From Nocardia iowensis (GTDB lineage Bacteria > Actinomycetota > Actinomycetes > Mycobacteriales > Mycobacteriaceae): a stretch of 64,000 bases of DNA. The notes beneath the pieces are model-generated. The model was not told the origin of the DNA and did not search any database. It saw nothing but the letters and a program-made list of their open reading frames with translations. The stretch's first letter is position 1. The number at the start of each line of letters is the position of its first letter. The translations under genes were made by a program, and so were the position numbers. Shown here piece after piece: positions 45,514 through 54,374 of this stretch. The stretch spans positions 1,240,001 to 1,304,000 of the forward strand of contig NZ_CP078145.1 of NCBI RefSeq assembly GCF_019222765.1. Direction: 5' to 3'.

Positions 45514-46896
45514 ATGTACCCGTCTGCGCCCTCGTTCGACACTCGGGGGTTGGATGCCACGCGGGGATTCGACACCACGCGTGGTTTCGGCCCGGCGCCG
45601 GTGTTCGACCCCGGGCGGCCGCCGTATGCGCGGATGGCGCGGCGCTCGGGCGGGCGGATCGTCGGCGGGGTGGCGGGCGGTATCGCCGATCACCTCGGGG
45701 TCGACGTGTTCAAGGTGCGGATGGCGTTCGTGCTGCTGTCCGCGGCCGGGGCGGGCATCGTCGCCTATGGATTGTTGTGGATCTTCACGCCGGGTGGCTC
45801 CGATGTCGTGAAGCCGTCCGGATCCGAACGGCGCCAGGCGACCGGGCTCGCCTTGCTCGGGCTCGGCCTGGCCGTCGGCGTGTCCTGGCTGTTCAGCGGG
45901 ACCGCGGCGAGTGTGATCGGGCCCATCGTCGTGGTGGCCATCGGTGCGGCGCTGGTGTGGCGGGAGTACGACGCCGATGGCCCTCGGTCGCTGCTCGGCC
46001 TGCCCGCCCGCCCCTCGGTGGTGACGTGGGCGCGCATCGTCGCCGGCGGCACGCTGATCGTGGCCGGGCTCGGCGTGGTGGTGCTGGCCAGGATCGATCT
46101 GAGCTCGCTCGGGTCCGCGCTGATCGCGGTGGCCGTCACGCTGGTCGGGGCGGGGTTGCTGACAGTGCCGCTGTGGCTGCGCATGATGCGGGCGCTGAAC
46201 GCCGAGCGGTCCGCTCGCATCCGCAACGAGGAACGTGAGGAGATCGCCTCGCACCTGCACGATTCGGTGCTGCAGACGCTGGCCCTTATCCAGCGCCAGG
46301 CCGACGACCCGCAGGAGGTGGTGCGGCTGGCCCGCAGCCAGGAGCGGGAACTGCGCAAGTGGTTGTTCGAGGATTCCGGTCCCGCGCAATCGAGTCTGGC
46401 CGCCGCGCTGCGCACCATCGCGGGCGAGGTGGAAGACCAGCACGGTGTGAAGGTGACCCCGGTGACCGTCGGCGACGTGTCGATGGACATCGGAGATACC
46501 GGATCCGGCCTGCCGAAGGAGCATTTCACCGCGCTGCTCGGCGCCAGCAGGGAGGCGTTGGTCAACGCCGCCAAACACGCGGGAGTCCCGGAGATCGACC
46601 TGTTCGCCGAGACCGAACCGCACCAGGTGAGCATCTTTATCCGCGACCGCGGCGCCGGTTTCGACACCGCCGCCGTGCCGCAGGACCGGCAGGGCCTGGC
46701 GAAATCCATTCGTGGCCGGATCGAACGCCGCGGCGGCCAGGTGGAGATCCTGTCCAATCCCGGCCGCGGCACCGAGGTGCGAATCACCATGCCGCGCACG
46801 GACTCCGGTGGTCCAGAGGATGAGGAGCCGGATACGGTGACCGCGGCAGCCGCCAACCCGGAGCAGGTGCGTCAGCCGGTGCATCCCGGGCAGTGA
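45514..46896 (+). CDS. PspC-domain sensor histidine kinase (EsrS/LiaS-like)
   Basis: A 460-residue NarL-type kinase. Its N-terminus carries a PspC domain (GGRIVGGVAGGIADHLGVDV, GIVAYGLLWIFTP), then four more membrane helices to about residue 225. The dimerisation domain EREEIASHLHDSVLQTLALI has the phosphoacceptor His249. The ATPase domain shows REALVNAAKHAG (N box), RDRGAGFD (G1) and GRGTEVRITMP. It diverges from the PspC inhibitor gene and is followed by its response regulator. Together they match the actinobacterial envelope-stress module that reacts to cell-wall and membrane antibiotics in C. glutamicum. Confidence 0.88.
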   Translation: MYPSAPSFDTRGLDATRGFDTTRGFGPAPVFDPGRPPYARMARRSGGRIVGGVAGGIADHLGVDVFKVRMAFVLLSAAGAGIVAYGLLWIFTPGGSDVVKPSGSERRQATGLALLGLGLAVGVSWLFSGTAASVIGPIVVVAIGAALVWREYDADGPRSLLGLPARPSVVTWARIVAGGTLIVAGLGVVVLARIDLSSLGSALIAVAVTLVGAGLLTVPLWLRMMRALNAERSARIRNEEREEIASHLHDSVLQTLALIQRQADDPQEVVRLARSQERELRKWLFEDSGPAQSSLAAALRTIAGEVEDQHGVKVTPVTVGDVSMDIGDTGSGLPKEHFTALLGASREALVNAAKHAGVPEIDLFAETEPHQVSIFIRDRGAGFDTAAVPQDRQGLAKSIRGRIERRGGQVEILSNPGRGTEVRITMPRTDSGGPEDEEPDTVTAAAANPEQVRQPVHPGQ

Positions 46897-46999
46897 CCCA
46901 GGTTTCGTGACCGGTGTTTTTCAGTGAGTTCGGTCGACTCGTGCCCGCATGTGGTACCGATGTGGGTGCGGGTAGCCCGGTGGGTCGCCCGCGGGTCAG

Positions 47000-47015
47000 G
47001 GTGGATCGATCCACC
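47000..47015. promoter_or_regulatory. 16-bp perfect palindrome before the response regulator
   Basis: GGTGGATCGATCCACC is a perfect palindrome 20 bases before the GTG start of the response regulator, within the 139-base gap after the kinase gene. It could be an operator for autoregulation, or a stem that controls translation of the regulator mRNA. Confidence 0.35.
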
Positions 47016-47035
47016 GCCAGGTGAGGAGAAAACAG

Positions 47036-47677
47036 GTGGCTGTGCGGGTCTTTCTCGTTGATGATCACGCAGTGTTCCGGTCCGGTGTGCGGGCGGAGTT
47101 GAGTCGCGAGACCGACATGGAAGTCGTCGGCGAAGCCGGCGGGGTGGCCGAGGCGATCGCGGGCATCAAGGCAACGCGTCCCGATGTGGTGCTGCTCGAT
47201 GTGCACATGCCCGACGGTGGCGGTGTCGCGGTGCTCGCGGGCATCGAGGACGGGCCGGTGTGCCTGGCGTTGAGCGTGTCCGATGCCGCCGAGGATGTGA
47301 TCGCGGTGATCCGGGCGGGTGCCAGAGGCTATGTGACCAAGACGATTTCGGGCTCCGAACTGGCCGACGGCATCCGCCGGGTGTCGGCAGGCGACGCGGT
47401 GTTCAGTCCGCGCCTCGCCGGGTTCGTGCTCGATTCGTTCACCGGCAAGTCGCAGGTGCCGGAGCCGCCGCTGGACCCGGAACTGGATTCGCTGACCCCG
47501 CGCGAACTCGAGGTGCTGCGGCTGCTCGCCCGCGGCTACACCTACCGCGAAATCGCCGAAACCCTGTTCATCTCGGTGAAAACCGTGGAAACCCACGCGT
47601 CCAACGTGCTGCGCAAAACCCAGCAGTCCAACCGCAACGCGCTGACCCGCTGGGCCCACCGCCGCCGCATCGACTGA
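47036..47677 (+). CDS. NarL/FixJ-family response regulator (EsrR/LiaR-like)
   Basis: A 213-residue regulator. The receiver domain reads VFLVDDHAVFRSGVRAELSR with phosphoacceptor Asp55 in LLDVHMPDGGG and the KTISGSELADGI lysine. The C-terminal LuxR-type HTH is SLTPRELEVLRLLARGYTYR, then EIAETLFISVKTVETHASNV. AGGAG 8 bases before GTG 47036 fixes the start, so the GTG at 47021 overlapping that site is not used. It is the output of the kinase encoded just upstream, and probably drives the PspC genes. Confidence 0.92.
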   Translation: MAVRVFLVDDHAVFRSGVRAELSRETDMEVVGEAGGVAEAIAGIKATRPDVVLLDVHMPDGGGVAVLAGIEDGPVCLALSVSDAAEDVIAVIRAGARGYVTKTISGSELADGIRRVSAGDAVFSPRLAGFVLDSFTGKSQVPEPPLDPELDSLTPRELEVLRLLARGYTYREIAETLFISVKTVETHASNVLRKTQQSNRNALTRWAHRRRID

Positions 47678-47691
47678 TCGCGCTGCCGGGC

Positions 47692-48813
47692 TTACATCAC
47701 CGCGATGATGATCGCGATGATGATGATCAGGCCGATCAGCAGGCCGACGGCGATCGCCAGCGGCGCGTTGCTCGCCTGCGGTGGCTTGGTCCGCTGCGGG
47801 GCTGGGGCCGCCGCGGCGCCCGCCGGGGCGCGGTGCGGTCGAGGCAGCGGGGTCGAGTGCGGACTGCGCAGCCCCGACGCCGAATTACGCGCCGCCCACG
47901 CCGGAATCGTGCCGTCCTCGGTGCGCACCGGCGCACCCAGAATGTAGGGTCCGGTGCCGGGACCGAAAGCCGCGGTGAGGATTTCGTCCCTGGCCTCGGC
48001 CATCGTCGGCCGCCGCTGCGGTGCGGGTTCCATCATGTGCAGCAGCGCCTCGGTGAGCATCCCGCTGCGCGTCGGCGGAATGATCTGCGCCATCGCCGCG
48101 CGATGCACCAGCACATCGCTGTCCTCGTCGAGACCGAACGGCGGTTGCCCCTCGATCGCCGTGTACAGCGTCGCGCCGAGGGAGAACACATCGCTGGCCT
48201 TGGTCGGCTGCGCGCCGCGCGCCACCTCCGGCGGCAGGTAGGCCGGGGTGCCGGTGATCACGCCGTCGGGCTCGTCGGAGTGCTCACCCGCCCCGCGTGA
48301 GATGCCGAAGTCGCTGAGCTTGGCCATGCCGACGATCGGACCACGGTCGGCGACAAGGATATTGCCCGGTTTGATATCGCGGTGCACGATGCCCGCCGCG
48401 TGCGCGGTGGCCAGCGCGTCGGCGACCTGCGCGCCGATCTGCGCCACCTCGATCGGGGGCAGGCTGTCGACCAGCGCGAGTGCCTTGGCCACGCTGCGGG
48501 AAGGTAAGTGCTCCATCACCAGCCAGGGCTCGCCCGCCTCCAGCACCACGTCGTACACGGCGATCGCGTGCTCGTGCGAGAGCTTGGCCGCGACCCGGCC
48601 CTCGTGGATGATCTGGTTGCGGATCTCGTTGGCCTCTTCTTCGTCGAGTCCGACCGTCGAGATGACCTGCTTGATGGCGACATCCCGGTCGAGCAGCCGG
48701 TCGTGCGCGAGCCACACCGCGCCCATGCCACCGCCACCCGCCTTCGACTGCAGACGGTAGCGGCCGGCAACAAGATAGTCCGGGCCGACAATGGGACGAG
48801 CGCGTTCGGTCAC
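47692..48813 (-). CDS. membrane serine/threonine protein kinase (PknB-family)
   Basis: A 373-residue kinase. Glycine loop SKAGGGGMGAVWLA, ATP lysine in DVAIKQVI, catalytic loop HRDIKPGNILVA, DFGISRG and the activation segment GTPAYLPPEVARG are intact. After the kinase domain (1-270) come a Pro/Ala-rich linker and a single C-terminal helix of Ile and Val (LAIAVGLLIGLIIIIAIII) ending at the C-terminus, so there is no extracellular sensor domain. It is convergent with the response regulator. GTG 48813 gives a normal kinase start; a longer frame to 48918 adds an unlikely Arg-rich leader. Confidence 0.87.
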   Translation of the reverse strand: MTERARPIVGPDYLVAGRYRLQSKAGGGGMGAVWLAHDRLLDRDVAIKQVISTVGLDEEEANEIRNQIIHEGRVAAKLSHEHAIAVYDVVLEAGEPWLVMEHLPSRSVAKALALVDSLPPIEVAQIGAQVADALATAHAAGIVHRDIKPGNILVADRGPIVGMAKLSDFGISRGAGEHSDEPDGVITGTPAYLPPEVARGAQPTKASDVFSLGATLYTAIEGQPPFGLDEDSDVLVHRAAMAQIIPPTRSGMLTEALLHMMEPAPQRRPTMAEARDEILTAAFGPGTGPYILGAPVRTEDGTIPAWAARNSASGLRSPHSTPLPRPHRAPAGAAAAPAPQRTKPPQASNAPLAIAVGLLIGLIIIIAIIIAVM

Positions 48814-49186
48814 GGGTGCGAGGGTAGCGGAAAATGGGGTTAGCTGGCCTGATTCGCGGGGGCGGCGTACGGGGTTTCGCTGACGCGAACGGGCCGAAGG
48901 GGTGCCGCGAGATGTCATTCCGCAGTGGGGAGCCCGTCCCCGGCCGGGCGGTCCGGCTCAGGGTGCCGCATTCGAATGCCAGGCGCGGGTGCGTGGGAGC
49001 GCCACCGCCGCGGCCGTGATCCGCGCCGCATCACGATTCGCTCGCGAAATGGCGGCCATCTGAATGGGCTCTTGACGGAACTCGGGGGTCGGTTTCTACT
49101 GAGCTTGTATCGAACGTATATTCGATATGAATCGATAGCTGAATCGGTGCTGCTCTCCGGTCCATCGTGGGAAGTAGGTGGTAGAG
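48814..49186. other. 373-bp intergenic region with the imuA' SOS promoter
   Basis: Holds divergent promoters for the kinase and imuA'. The left part is GC-rich without recognisable signals. The right part, from about 49100, is AT-richer and contains the LexA-type box at 49110-49125. No gene is supported. Confidence 0.5.
49110..49125. promoter_or_regulatory. LexA/SOS box upstream of imuA'
   Basis: TCGAACGTATATTCGA matches the actinobacterial SOS consensus TCGAAC-N4-GTTCGA with one mismatch (A for G). It lies 77 bases before the imuA' start and should place imuA'-imuB under LexA repression, relieved by RecA on DNA damage. Confidence 0.88.
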
Positions 49187-49975
49187 ATGGGTTCGGATGC
49201 GAAATCGCAGGAGGGGGCACAACCGCATGCAACGTCGCTCGAGGTAGCGCGGGAGAGTCCGCCGACCCTGGCTGAGCTGCGCAGAAAGATGGCGGCGATA
49301 CCCGGTCGCGGCGCGGCGGCGGCCGAGCGGATGCCGCGCGACACCGAACTGAGCCGGGAGTCGCTTGTGGTGCCGCCCGCGCTCGCGGAGCTGTTGCCGG
49401 GCGGTGGCCTGCCCAAGGGGTCCGTCGTGGCCTACACGGGGGCGCGGTCGCTGCTCGCCGGGCTGCTCGCCGCGGTGACCGGGGACGGCGGGCATGCCGC
49501 AGTGGTCGGCGTGCCCCGGCTCGGCCTGCTCGCCGCGGTGGAGATGGGTGCCCAGCTGGAGCGGCTGGCCGTGATCGCCGATCCAGGTCCGGATCCGGTG
49601 GAGGTGGCCGCGGTATTGCTCGACGGGCTCGACCTGGTCGTGCTCGGCCTCGGCGGCGCCGCCGTCGCACCCGCTCGCACCAGGGTGATCGCCGCCCGCG
49701 CCCGCAACAAGGGCGCCACTCTCGTGGTCACCGACGGCCGCTGGCCCGGCGCCGCCCTGCAGCTCGATGCCCGCATCGCCGGTTACGCGGGCCTCGGGCA
49801 CGGCCGCGGCCGCCTGCGCTCGCTCGGCCTCGAGGTCGAAGTACGGGGCAAGGCGGGCCAACCCCGCCGCGGCCGCCTCGACCTGCGTTCGGACTCCGGC
49901 CGCGTCGAATGGGTACGGCGCGAAGCGGTTACCCGCGCCGCCGCACCGGCCGATGCCAGGGAGGCGGCATCGTGA
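49187..49975 (+). CDS. imuA': SOS mutagenesis accessory protein ImuA'
   Basis: A 262-residue RecA-fold-related protein (Rv3395c type). LPGGGLPKGSVVAYTGARSL resembles the degenerate Walker region of ImuA/SulA-like proteins; LDLVVLGLGGAAVAPARTRV and GATLVVTDGRWPGAALQLDA follow; and a basic tail ends RREAVTRAAAP. In mycobacteria ImuA' joins ImuB and DnaE2 in translesion synthesis. It starts at ATG 49187 (AGGTGG upstream) or GTG 49178. imuB starts 10 bases later and the LexA box is at 49110-49125. Confidence 0.9.
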   Translation: MGSDAKSQEGAQPHATSLEVARESPPTLAELRRKMAAIPGRGAAAAERMPRDTELSRESLVVPPALAELLPGGGLPKGSVVAYTGARSLLAGLLAAVTGDGGHAAVVGVPRLGLLAAVEMGAQLERLAVIADPGPDPVEVAAVLLDGLDLVVLGLGGAAVAPARTRVIAARARNKGATLVVTDGRWPGAALQLDARIAGYAGLGHGRGRLRSLGLEVEVRGKAGQPRRGRLDLRSDSGRVEWVRREAVTRAAAPADAREAAS

Positions 49976-49985
49976 CCGGAGCACC

Positions 49986-51593
49986 GTGATTCTCCCCGGC
50001 AAAGGGAAAGGGGCGGCACGGGTTCTGGCGTTGTGGTGTCCGGATTGGCCCGCGGTGGCCGCCGCCGCGATGGCGCGGTTGCCCGCGACTCAGCCGGTGG
50101 CGGTGCTCTTCGCGAACCGGGTGATCGCTTGTTCGGCGATCGCGCGGGCCGACGGGGTGCGGCGCGGGCTGAAGCGGCGGGAGGCGCAAGGGCGGTGTCC
50201 GGATCTGTTTCTCGCACAGGCGGATCCGGATCGGGACGCGCGGCTGTTCGAGCCGGTGGTCGCGGCCGTCGACGCGACGGTGCCGGGGGTGGAGGTGCTG
50301 CGGCCCGGACTGTTGGTGCTCGGGGCCCGTGGTGCCGCCCGGTTTTTCGGTTCCGAGGAGGAAGCGGCCGAACGGCTCGTCGACGCGGCGGCGGCCGCCG
50401 GGGTGGAGGCGCAGATCGGCATCGCCGACGAGTTGTCCACGGCGGTGATCGCCGCCCGGCGCGGTGCGATCGTGCCCGCCGGGGCGGGGGCGCGGTTTCT
50501 CGCGCCGATGCCGGTGCGCGAGCTGGCGGTCGAGCCGAGCCTGGCCGCGCCGGAGCGCGCCGATCTGGTGGATCTGTTGCACCGCTTGGGCTTACGCCGG
50601 ATCGGCGATTTCGCCGCACTGTCGCCCGCCGAGGTCGCCTCGCGCTTCGGTGCCGATGCCGTGCTGGCGCACCGCTGTGCGCGAGCGCAACCCGAGCGCC
50701 CGCCCGCCGCGCGGCAGCCGCCCAGGGATCTGACGGTGCAGTACCGCTGCGACCCGCCGATCGAGCGGGTCGATGCGGCCGCCTTCGCGGGCCGCATGCT
50801 CGCCACCCAGTTGCATGCCGAACTATCCAGCGCCGGGCTGGCCTGTACCCGATTATCGATATTCGCGGAAACCGATGCGGGGGAGGAGCTTTCGCGGATC
50901 TGGCGGTGCGCGGAACCGCTGACTCCGGACGATACCGCGGACCGGGTGCGCTGGCAGCTTGACGGCTGGCTCACCCGGCGCGACCGGCCCACCGCGCCGA
51001 TCACCCTGCTGCGGCTGGCGCCCGTCGAGGTGGTGGCGGCGGGTGCGTTGCAGCTCGGGCTGTGGGGCGGCGTCGGCGAGGAGGACGAGCGGGCCCGGCG
51101 CGCACTGATCCGGGTGCAGGGTCTGCTCGGCGGCGAAGCGGTGCGGATCGGCGTGCTCAGCGGCGGGCGCGGGCCCGCCGAGCGCATCACGATGGTCGCG
51201 CTTGGCGACGAACCGGTGCCCGCCGCCGACCCGGCCTTGCCGTGGCCGGGCAGACTGCCCGAGCCGGCTCCCGCCCTGCTCCTGCTGAACCGGCCGCCGG
51301 TGCGCTTGGAAGCCGCCGACGGCACCCCGATTCTGGTCACCGAACGCGCCCTGTTCAGTGCCGATCCATCCCGCTTGCACTGGGGCAGTAAGCAGTGGCG
51401 ATTGACCGGATGGGCAGGCCCGTGGCCGGTGGACGAACGCTGGTGGGTGCCGGAGTCGACCGAAAAAGACGACACCGCAACCACTTTCACCGCCCGCGCG
51501 CAGGTCCAGCTGGACGGCGAGCCAGCCGACGTCCGGGTCCTACTGCTCGTCTACTACGACGAGACCTGGCGCGCCGAGGGACTTTACGACTGA
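49986..51593 (+). CDS. imuB: Y-family polymerase-like mutasome adaptor ImuB
   Basis: A 535-residue Y-family polymerase homologue. Palm and finger segments (LALWCPDWPAVAAAAM; VRRGLKRREAQGRCPDLFL; FFGSEEEAAERLVDAAAAAG; IGIADELSTAVIAARRG) are recognisable, but the polymerase acidic triad is not conserved, as in other ImuB proteins. A beta-clamp binding motif QLGLW is at residues 356-360, matching QLPLWG of the M. tuberculosis protein. So it acts as the hub linking the clamp, ImuA' and DnaE2. The start GTG 49986 has GGAG just upstream. imuA' lies directly before it in the same SOS transcript. Confidence 0.93.
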   Translation: MILPGKGKGAARVLALWCPDWPAVAAAAMARLPATQPVAVLFANRVIACSAIARADGVRRGLKRREAQGRCPDLFLAQADPDRDARLFEPVVAAVDATVPGVEVLRPGLLVLGARGAARFFGSEEEAAERLVDAAAAAGVEAQIGIADELSTAVIAARRGAIVPAGAGARFLAPMPVRELAVEPSLAAPERADLVDLLHRLGLRRIGDFAALSPAEVASRFGADAVLAHRCARAQPERPPAARQPPRDLTVQYRCDPPIERVDAAAFAGRMLATQLHAELSSAGLACTRLSIFAETDAGEELSRIWRCAEPLTPDDTADRVRWQLDGWLTRRDRPTAPITLLRLAPVEVVAAGALQLGLWGGVGEEDERARRALIRVQGLLGGEAVRIGVLSGGRGPAERITMVALGDEPVPAADPALPWPGRLPEPAPALLLLNRPPVRLEAADGTPILVTERALFSADPSRLHWGSKQWRLTGWAGPWPVDERWWVPESTEKDDTATTFTARAQVQLDGEPADVRVLLLVYYDETWRAEGLYD

Positions 51594-52295
51594 TCAGGCA
51601 GGCCGCGACCACACCGTCGCCATCGTGAAGGGCTGTCCGCGCAATTCCGCCCACTTCGGCTTGGCGTTGAGCCAGCTGTCGTCGATCAGCATCTCGGTGA
51701 GCTCGGCGAGTATCCAGCCCGCGTCCAGTGCCGCCGTCACATGCTCACTGAGCAGGTGCAGGTGCGTGCTGATCGCCACCGGCTCGCCCTCGGCCGGCGT
51801 GTAGTGCGTCGGCATCCCGGTCATCATCATGAATTGCGGGTGAAAGCTGACCAGAACGCACAGCGCGCCGGGCGCGGCCAGCCGCCACGCCTCGGCGTAG
51901 AACGGCGCCAACTCGGGCAGATGCTCATCGATCAGCGAAGCGATCACCAGGTCGTAGGCCCCGGCGGCCAGTCCGGTGTCGCGCACGTCCGCCTGGGTGA
52001 GTGTGCTGTGTGCCCCGCGCTCCTCGGCCCGCTTCAGCATCCCCGCGCTCACATCGACCCCGTCGATCCGGGAAACCCCCTGCGCACGCAGCCAAGCCCC
52101 GGTTCGCCCCGTCCCGCAGCCCAGGTCGGCGGCGCGCCGCACCCGCGACCAGGCCGGGCGTCGCAGCCGCGCCAGCAGTGCGAGATCCATCTCGTCCATG
52201 ACGGTTTGCTCGTACGTCGGTGCCCATCCGTCGTATCCGGTGGCCACATCGACGGTGCGATAGTTGCGGCGGTCGTAGTCCGCGAATGATGGCAT
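51594..52295 (-). CDS. SAM-dependent methyltransferase
   Basis: A 233-residue class I methyltransferase. The SAM-binding motif I is AADLGCGTGRTGAWL; motif II is RIDGVDVSAGMLKRAEERG; TLTQADVRDTG precedes YDLVIASLIDEHLPEL; and GALCVLVSFHPQF follows. The N-terminal TGYDGWAPTYEQTV is typical of UbiE-like small-molecule methyltransferases. Substrate unknown. It starts at ATG 52295, is transcribed against imuB with stop codons adjacent, and diverges from an alpha/beta hydrolase. Confidence 0.88.
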   Translation of the reverse strand: MPSFADYDRRNYRTVDVATGYDGWAPTYEQTVMDEMDLALLARLRRPAWSRVRRAADLGCGTGRTGAWLRAQGVSRIDGVDVSAGMLKRAEERGAHSTLTQADVRDTGLAAGAYDLVIASLIDEHLPELAPFYAEAWRLAAPGALCVLVSFHPQFMMMTGMPTHYTPAEGEPVAISTHLHLLSEHVTAALDAGWILAELTEMLIDDSWLNAKPKWAELRGQPFTMATVWSRPA

Positions 52296-52499
52296 GCGCG
52301 GAGTATGTCGCGGCACAACAGGATTCGCCAGCCGATTTCCGTCGGCCACGGTTGCGCGGAGACCGGTGCGGTGGCGTGGTCCTTGCCGAATCGTGAGCTC
52401 GAGCAGTGTCGCGCGGACGCGGGGTGTGGTGCCCGGCTCACGTGATCCGCGTGACAACCAACCGGCCGGTGCGTGAGGGCCCCAGTATTCTCGGAGATC

Positions 52500-53309
52500 G
52501 TGGATCTCACAGTGACCCGAGTTGCGTTCGGTGACGTGCGGATCGCCTACCGGGATTCGGGGGCGCGCACGGGTACCGACGTGCCTGTGGTCCTGGTGCA
52601 CGGCATGGGCGGGGACGGACACACCTGGGATCGGTTCGCGCGGACCCTGGTGCAGGCGGGGCGCCGGGTGATCATTCCCGATCTGCGTGGACACGGGCGC
52701 AGCTCGCATACCGATTCGTACCGGTTCGCCGAGTTCGGCGCTGACGTGCTGAAGCTGTGCGAACGGCTCGAACTGCCCGCGGTCGATCTGGTCGGCCACT
52801 CGCTGGGCGGCTACGCGGTCTCCTGCGTCGCGCAGGAGCGGCCGGAGCTGGTACGTCGCCTGGTCATCGAGGAATGTCCGCTGCCATTGCAGTCCGGCGC
52901 CGAAGAACTGCGGCTGACCCGCCGCTTCCCGACCGTGCCGGAACTCTGGCACGCCACCAGCAGCCTGGTCCGGCATCCGCGCGCGGTGCTCGCCTTCGAC
53001 CGGTCCATGACCAGGACGGCGCTGGAACAGTTCCGCAAGCCGAACCCGGAGTGGTGGGACCGGCTCCCCGACATCACCGCACCGACGCTGGTGCTGCGCG
53101 GCGGCCCTGGCGGCATGGTCGACCTGGACAAGGTGGCGCTCATGCACGCCGCCATCCCCGACTGCACGGTCACCGCCTTCGCCTGCGGCCACAGCATCCA
53201 CCGCGACCGCTACCGGCAGTTCGCCGCCGCCGTCCACCCATTCCTGGCGGCGGGCACCGCACCGGCCGTGCACGGGGACGCGGCGGTCGGCTCCGCGCCT
53301 TGCGCGTGA
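52500..53309 (+). CDS. alpha/beta hydrolase
   Basis: A 269-residue hydrolase with an intact catalytic set: [28 protein letters not shown], nucleophile elbow VGHSLGGYA, late Asp in GGMVDLDK and His in ACGHSIHRDR. It is of the epoxide-hydrolase/haloperoxidase-like esterase type; the substrate is unknown. A possible upstream start is GTG 52473; neither start has a strong ribosome site. The gene has a normal serine, unlike the two fold relatives at 15282 and 40909. The next gene begins 22 bases downstream. Confidence 0.85.
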   Translation: MDLTVTRVAFGDVRIAYRDSGARTGTDVPVVLVHGMGGDGHTWDRFARTLVQAGRRVIIPDLRGHGRSSHTDSYRFAEFGADVLKLCERLELPAVDLVGHSLGGYAVSCVAQERPELVRRLVIEECPLPLQSGAEELRLTRRFPTVPELWHATSSLVRHPRAVLAFDRSMTRTALEQFRKPNPEWWDRLPDITAPTLVLRGGPGGMVDLDKVALMHAAIPDCTVTAFACGHSIHRDRYRQFAAAVHPFLAAGTAPAVHGDAAVGSAPCA

Positions 53310-53331
53310 CGGAATGGTGCGAGGTGCGGTC

Positions 53332-54237
53332 ATGAGTGGGTTCGAGGGGATGTTGTGTTCCGCTGCGGCGACGGATATTCCGTTGCCGGGCACTGCCACC
53401 CATGTGACCGGCTGGTTGTGTGTCGAGCAGCCGGGGGCGTGGGGTCGTGATGTGATCGGCGACGAGGTGCTGGGGCCGGAGATCACGCCCGAGCTGGCGG
53501 CTCGGACCGCCGCCGCGCGGGTGCGCCCGACACTGATCCGCCGCCCGGGTCGCAACGAATTCACCGGCACCCGAACGGTTTTGATCGCCAGTTCGCGTCC
53601 AGAGGGCTCCTGGTGTGAGCGTTTCGAGATCACCGACCTGAAGCAGCTGCTCGATCTCGACCTGCATCTATTGAACGGCCCGCCGCCGGGAATCGGTGTG
53701 CCAGTGCATGATCCGCTGGTCCTGGTCTGCGCGCACGGTAAACGCGACCAGTGCTGCGCGCTGCTCGGCCGACCGATCGCCGCCGAACTCGCAACGAAAT
53801 ACCCTGGGCAAGTGTGGGAGTGCTCGCACACCGGCGGCCACCGTTTCGCGCCTGCCCTGGTGCTGCTGCCGTCCGGCCTCACCTACGGCAGACTCGACAC
53901 CGCGGCCGCCGAAGAGATGGTCGAAGCCGCCCGCCGCGGCGAGGTCTCGATGACCGGCCTGCGCGGCCGCAGCTGCTACTCGCCGATCGAGCAAATCGCG
54001 GAACTAGCGGTACGCGAACACATTTCCGCCCCCACCGACGCTCTAACCGTCGCCCCCGACACCAACCCCACCGACCCGACCCTCGCAGGCGCCGCCATCG
54101 TCACCCACCGCGACGGCCGCCGCTGGCGCGTAACCGCCTGCCCCCTCGCCTACCCCGCCCGCCAGGCCAGCTGCAACGCCACCCCCAAACCCATAAAAGC
54201 CCTAACCCTCGATACCATCCACCCCCTACCCAGCTGA
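53332..54237 (+). CDS. sucrase/ferredoxin-like (thioredoxin-fold iron-sulfur) protein
   Basis: A 301-residue protein of the Suc_Fer-like family. The thioredoxin-like ferredoxin region shows VCAHGKRDQCCALLGRPIAA and WECSHTGGHRFAPALVLLPS, whose cysteines and histidines suit a [2Fe-2S] cluster. CSAAATDIPLPGTATHV and WLCVEQPGAWGRD at the start are also family features. The function of bacterial members is unknown; a redox role is likely. It starts at ATG 53332 behind GAGGTG and follows the hydrolase on the same strand. Two palindrome-ended repeats begin 6 bases after its stop. Confidence 0.85.
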   Translation: MSGFEGMLCSAAATDIPLPGTATHVTGWLCVEQPGAWGRDVIGDEVLGPEITPELAARTAAARVRPTLIRRPGRNEFTGTRTVLIASSRPEGSWCERFEITDLKQLLDLDLHLLNGPPPGIGVPVHDPLVLVCAHGKRDQCCALLGRPIAAELATKYPGQVWECSHTGGHRFAPALVLLPSGLTYGRLDTAAAEEMVEAARRGEVSMTGLRGRSCYSPIEQIAELAVREHISAPTDALTVAPDTNPTDPTLAGAAIVTHRDGRRWRVTACPLAYPARQASCNATPKPIKALTLDTIHPLPS

Positions 54238-54242
54238 CCGCC

Positions 54243-54369
54243 CGAGCGGGACAGCACGGAGCGCCCACGACCAACGCCGCCCCCGCGTCCCGTTCGCTGC
54301 CAGCGGCATACGCCGAGTGGGACATCACGGAGGGTCTACTCGGCCGATGGCGCAGCCGTGTCCCGTTGG
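54243..54369. repeat. two copies of the palindrome-ended repeat
   Basis: Copy 1 (54243-54296) runs from CGAGCGGGAC to GTCCCGTTCG; copy 2 (54314-54369) runs from CGAGTGGGAC to GTCCCGTTGG. They lie 5 bases after a stop codon and just before the convergent SDR stop, the same setting as at 19888-20037. The part 54287-54366 matches the reverse complement of 27511-27590. Confidence 0.75.
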
Positions 54370-54374
54370 GCGGT

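Noticed and set aside
45346..46884. Minus-strand extension of the PspC inhibitor opposite the histidine kinase
   Set aside because: The PspC protein has a natural start at 45345, and the extension has no recognisable motif while the kinase strand does.
52296..53882. Minus-strand extension of the methyltransferase
   Set aside because: It runs opposite a hydrolase and a sucrase/ferredoxin-like gene, both with intact motifs; the methyltransferase starts at ATG 52295.
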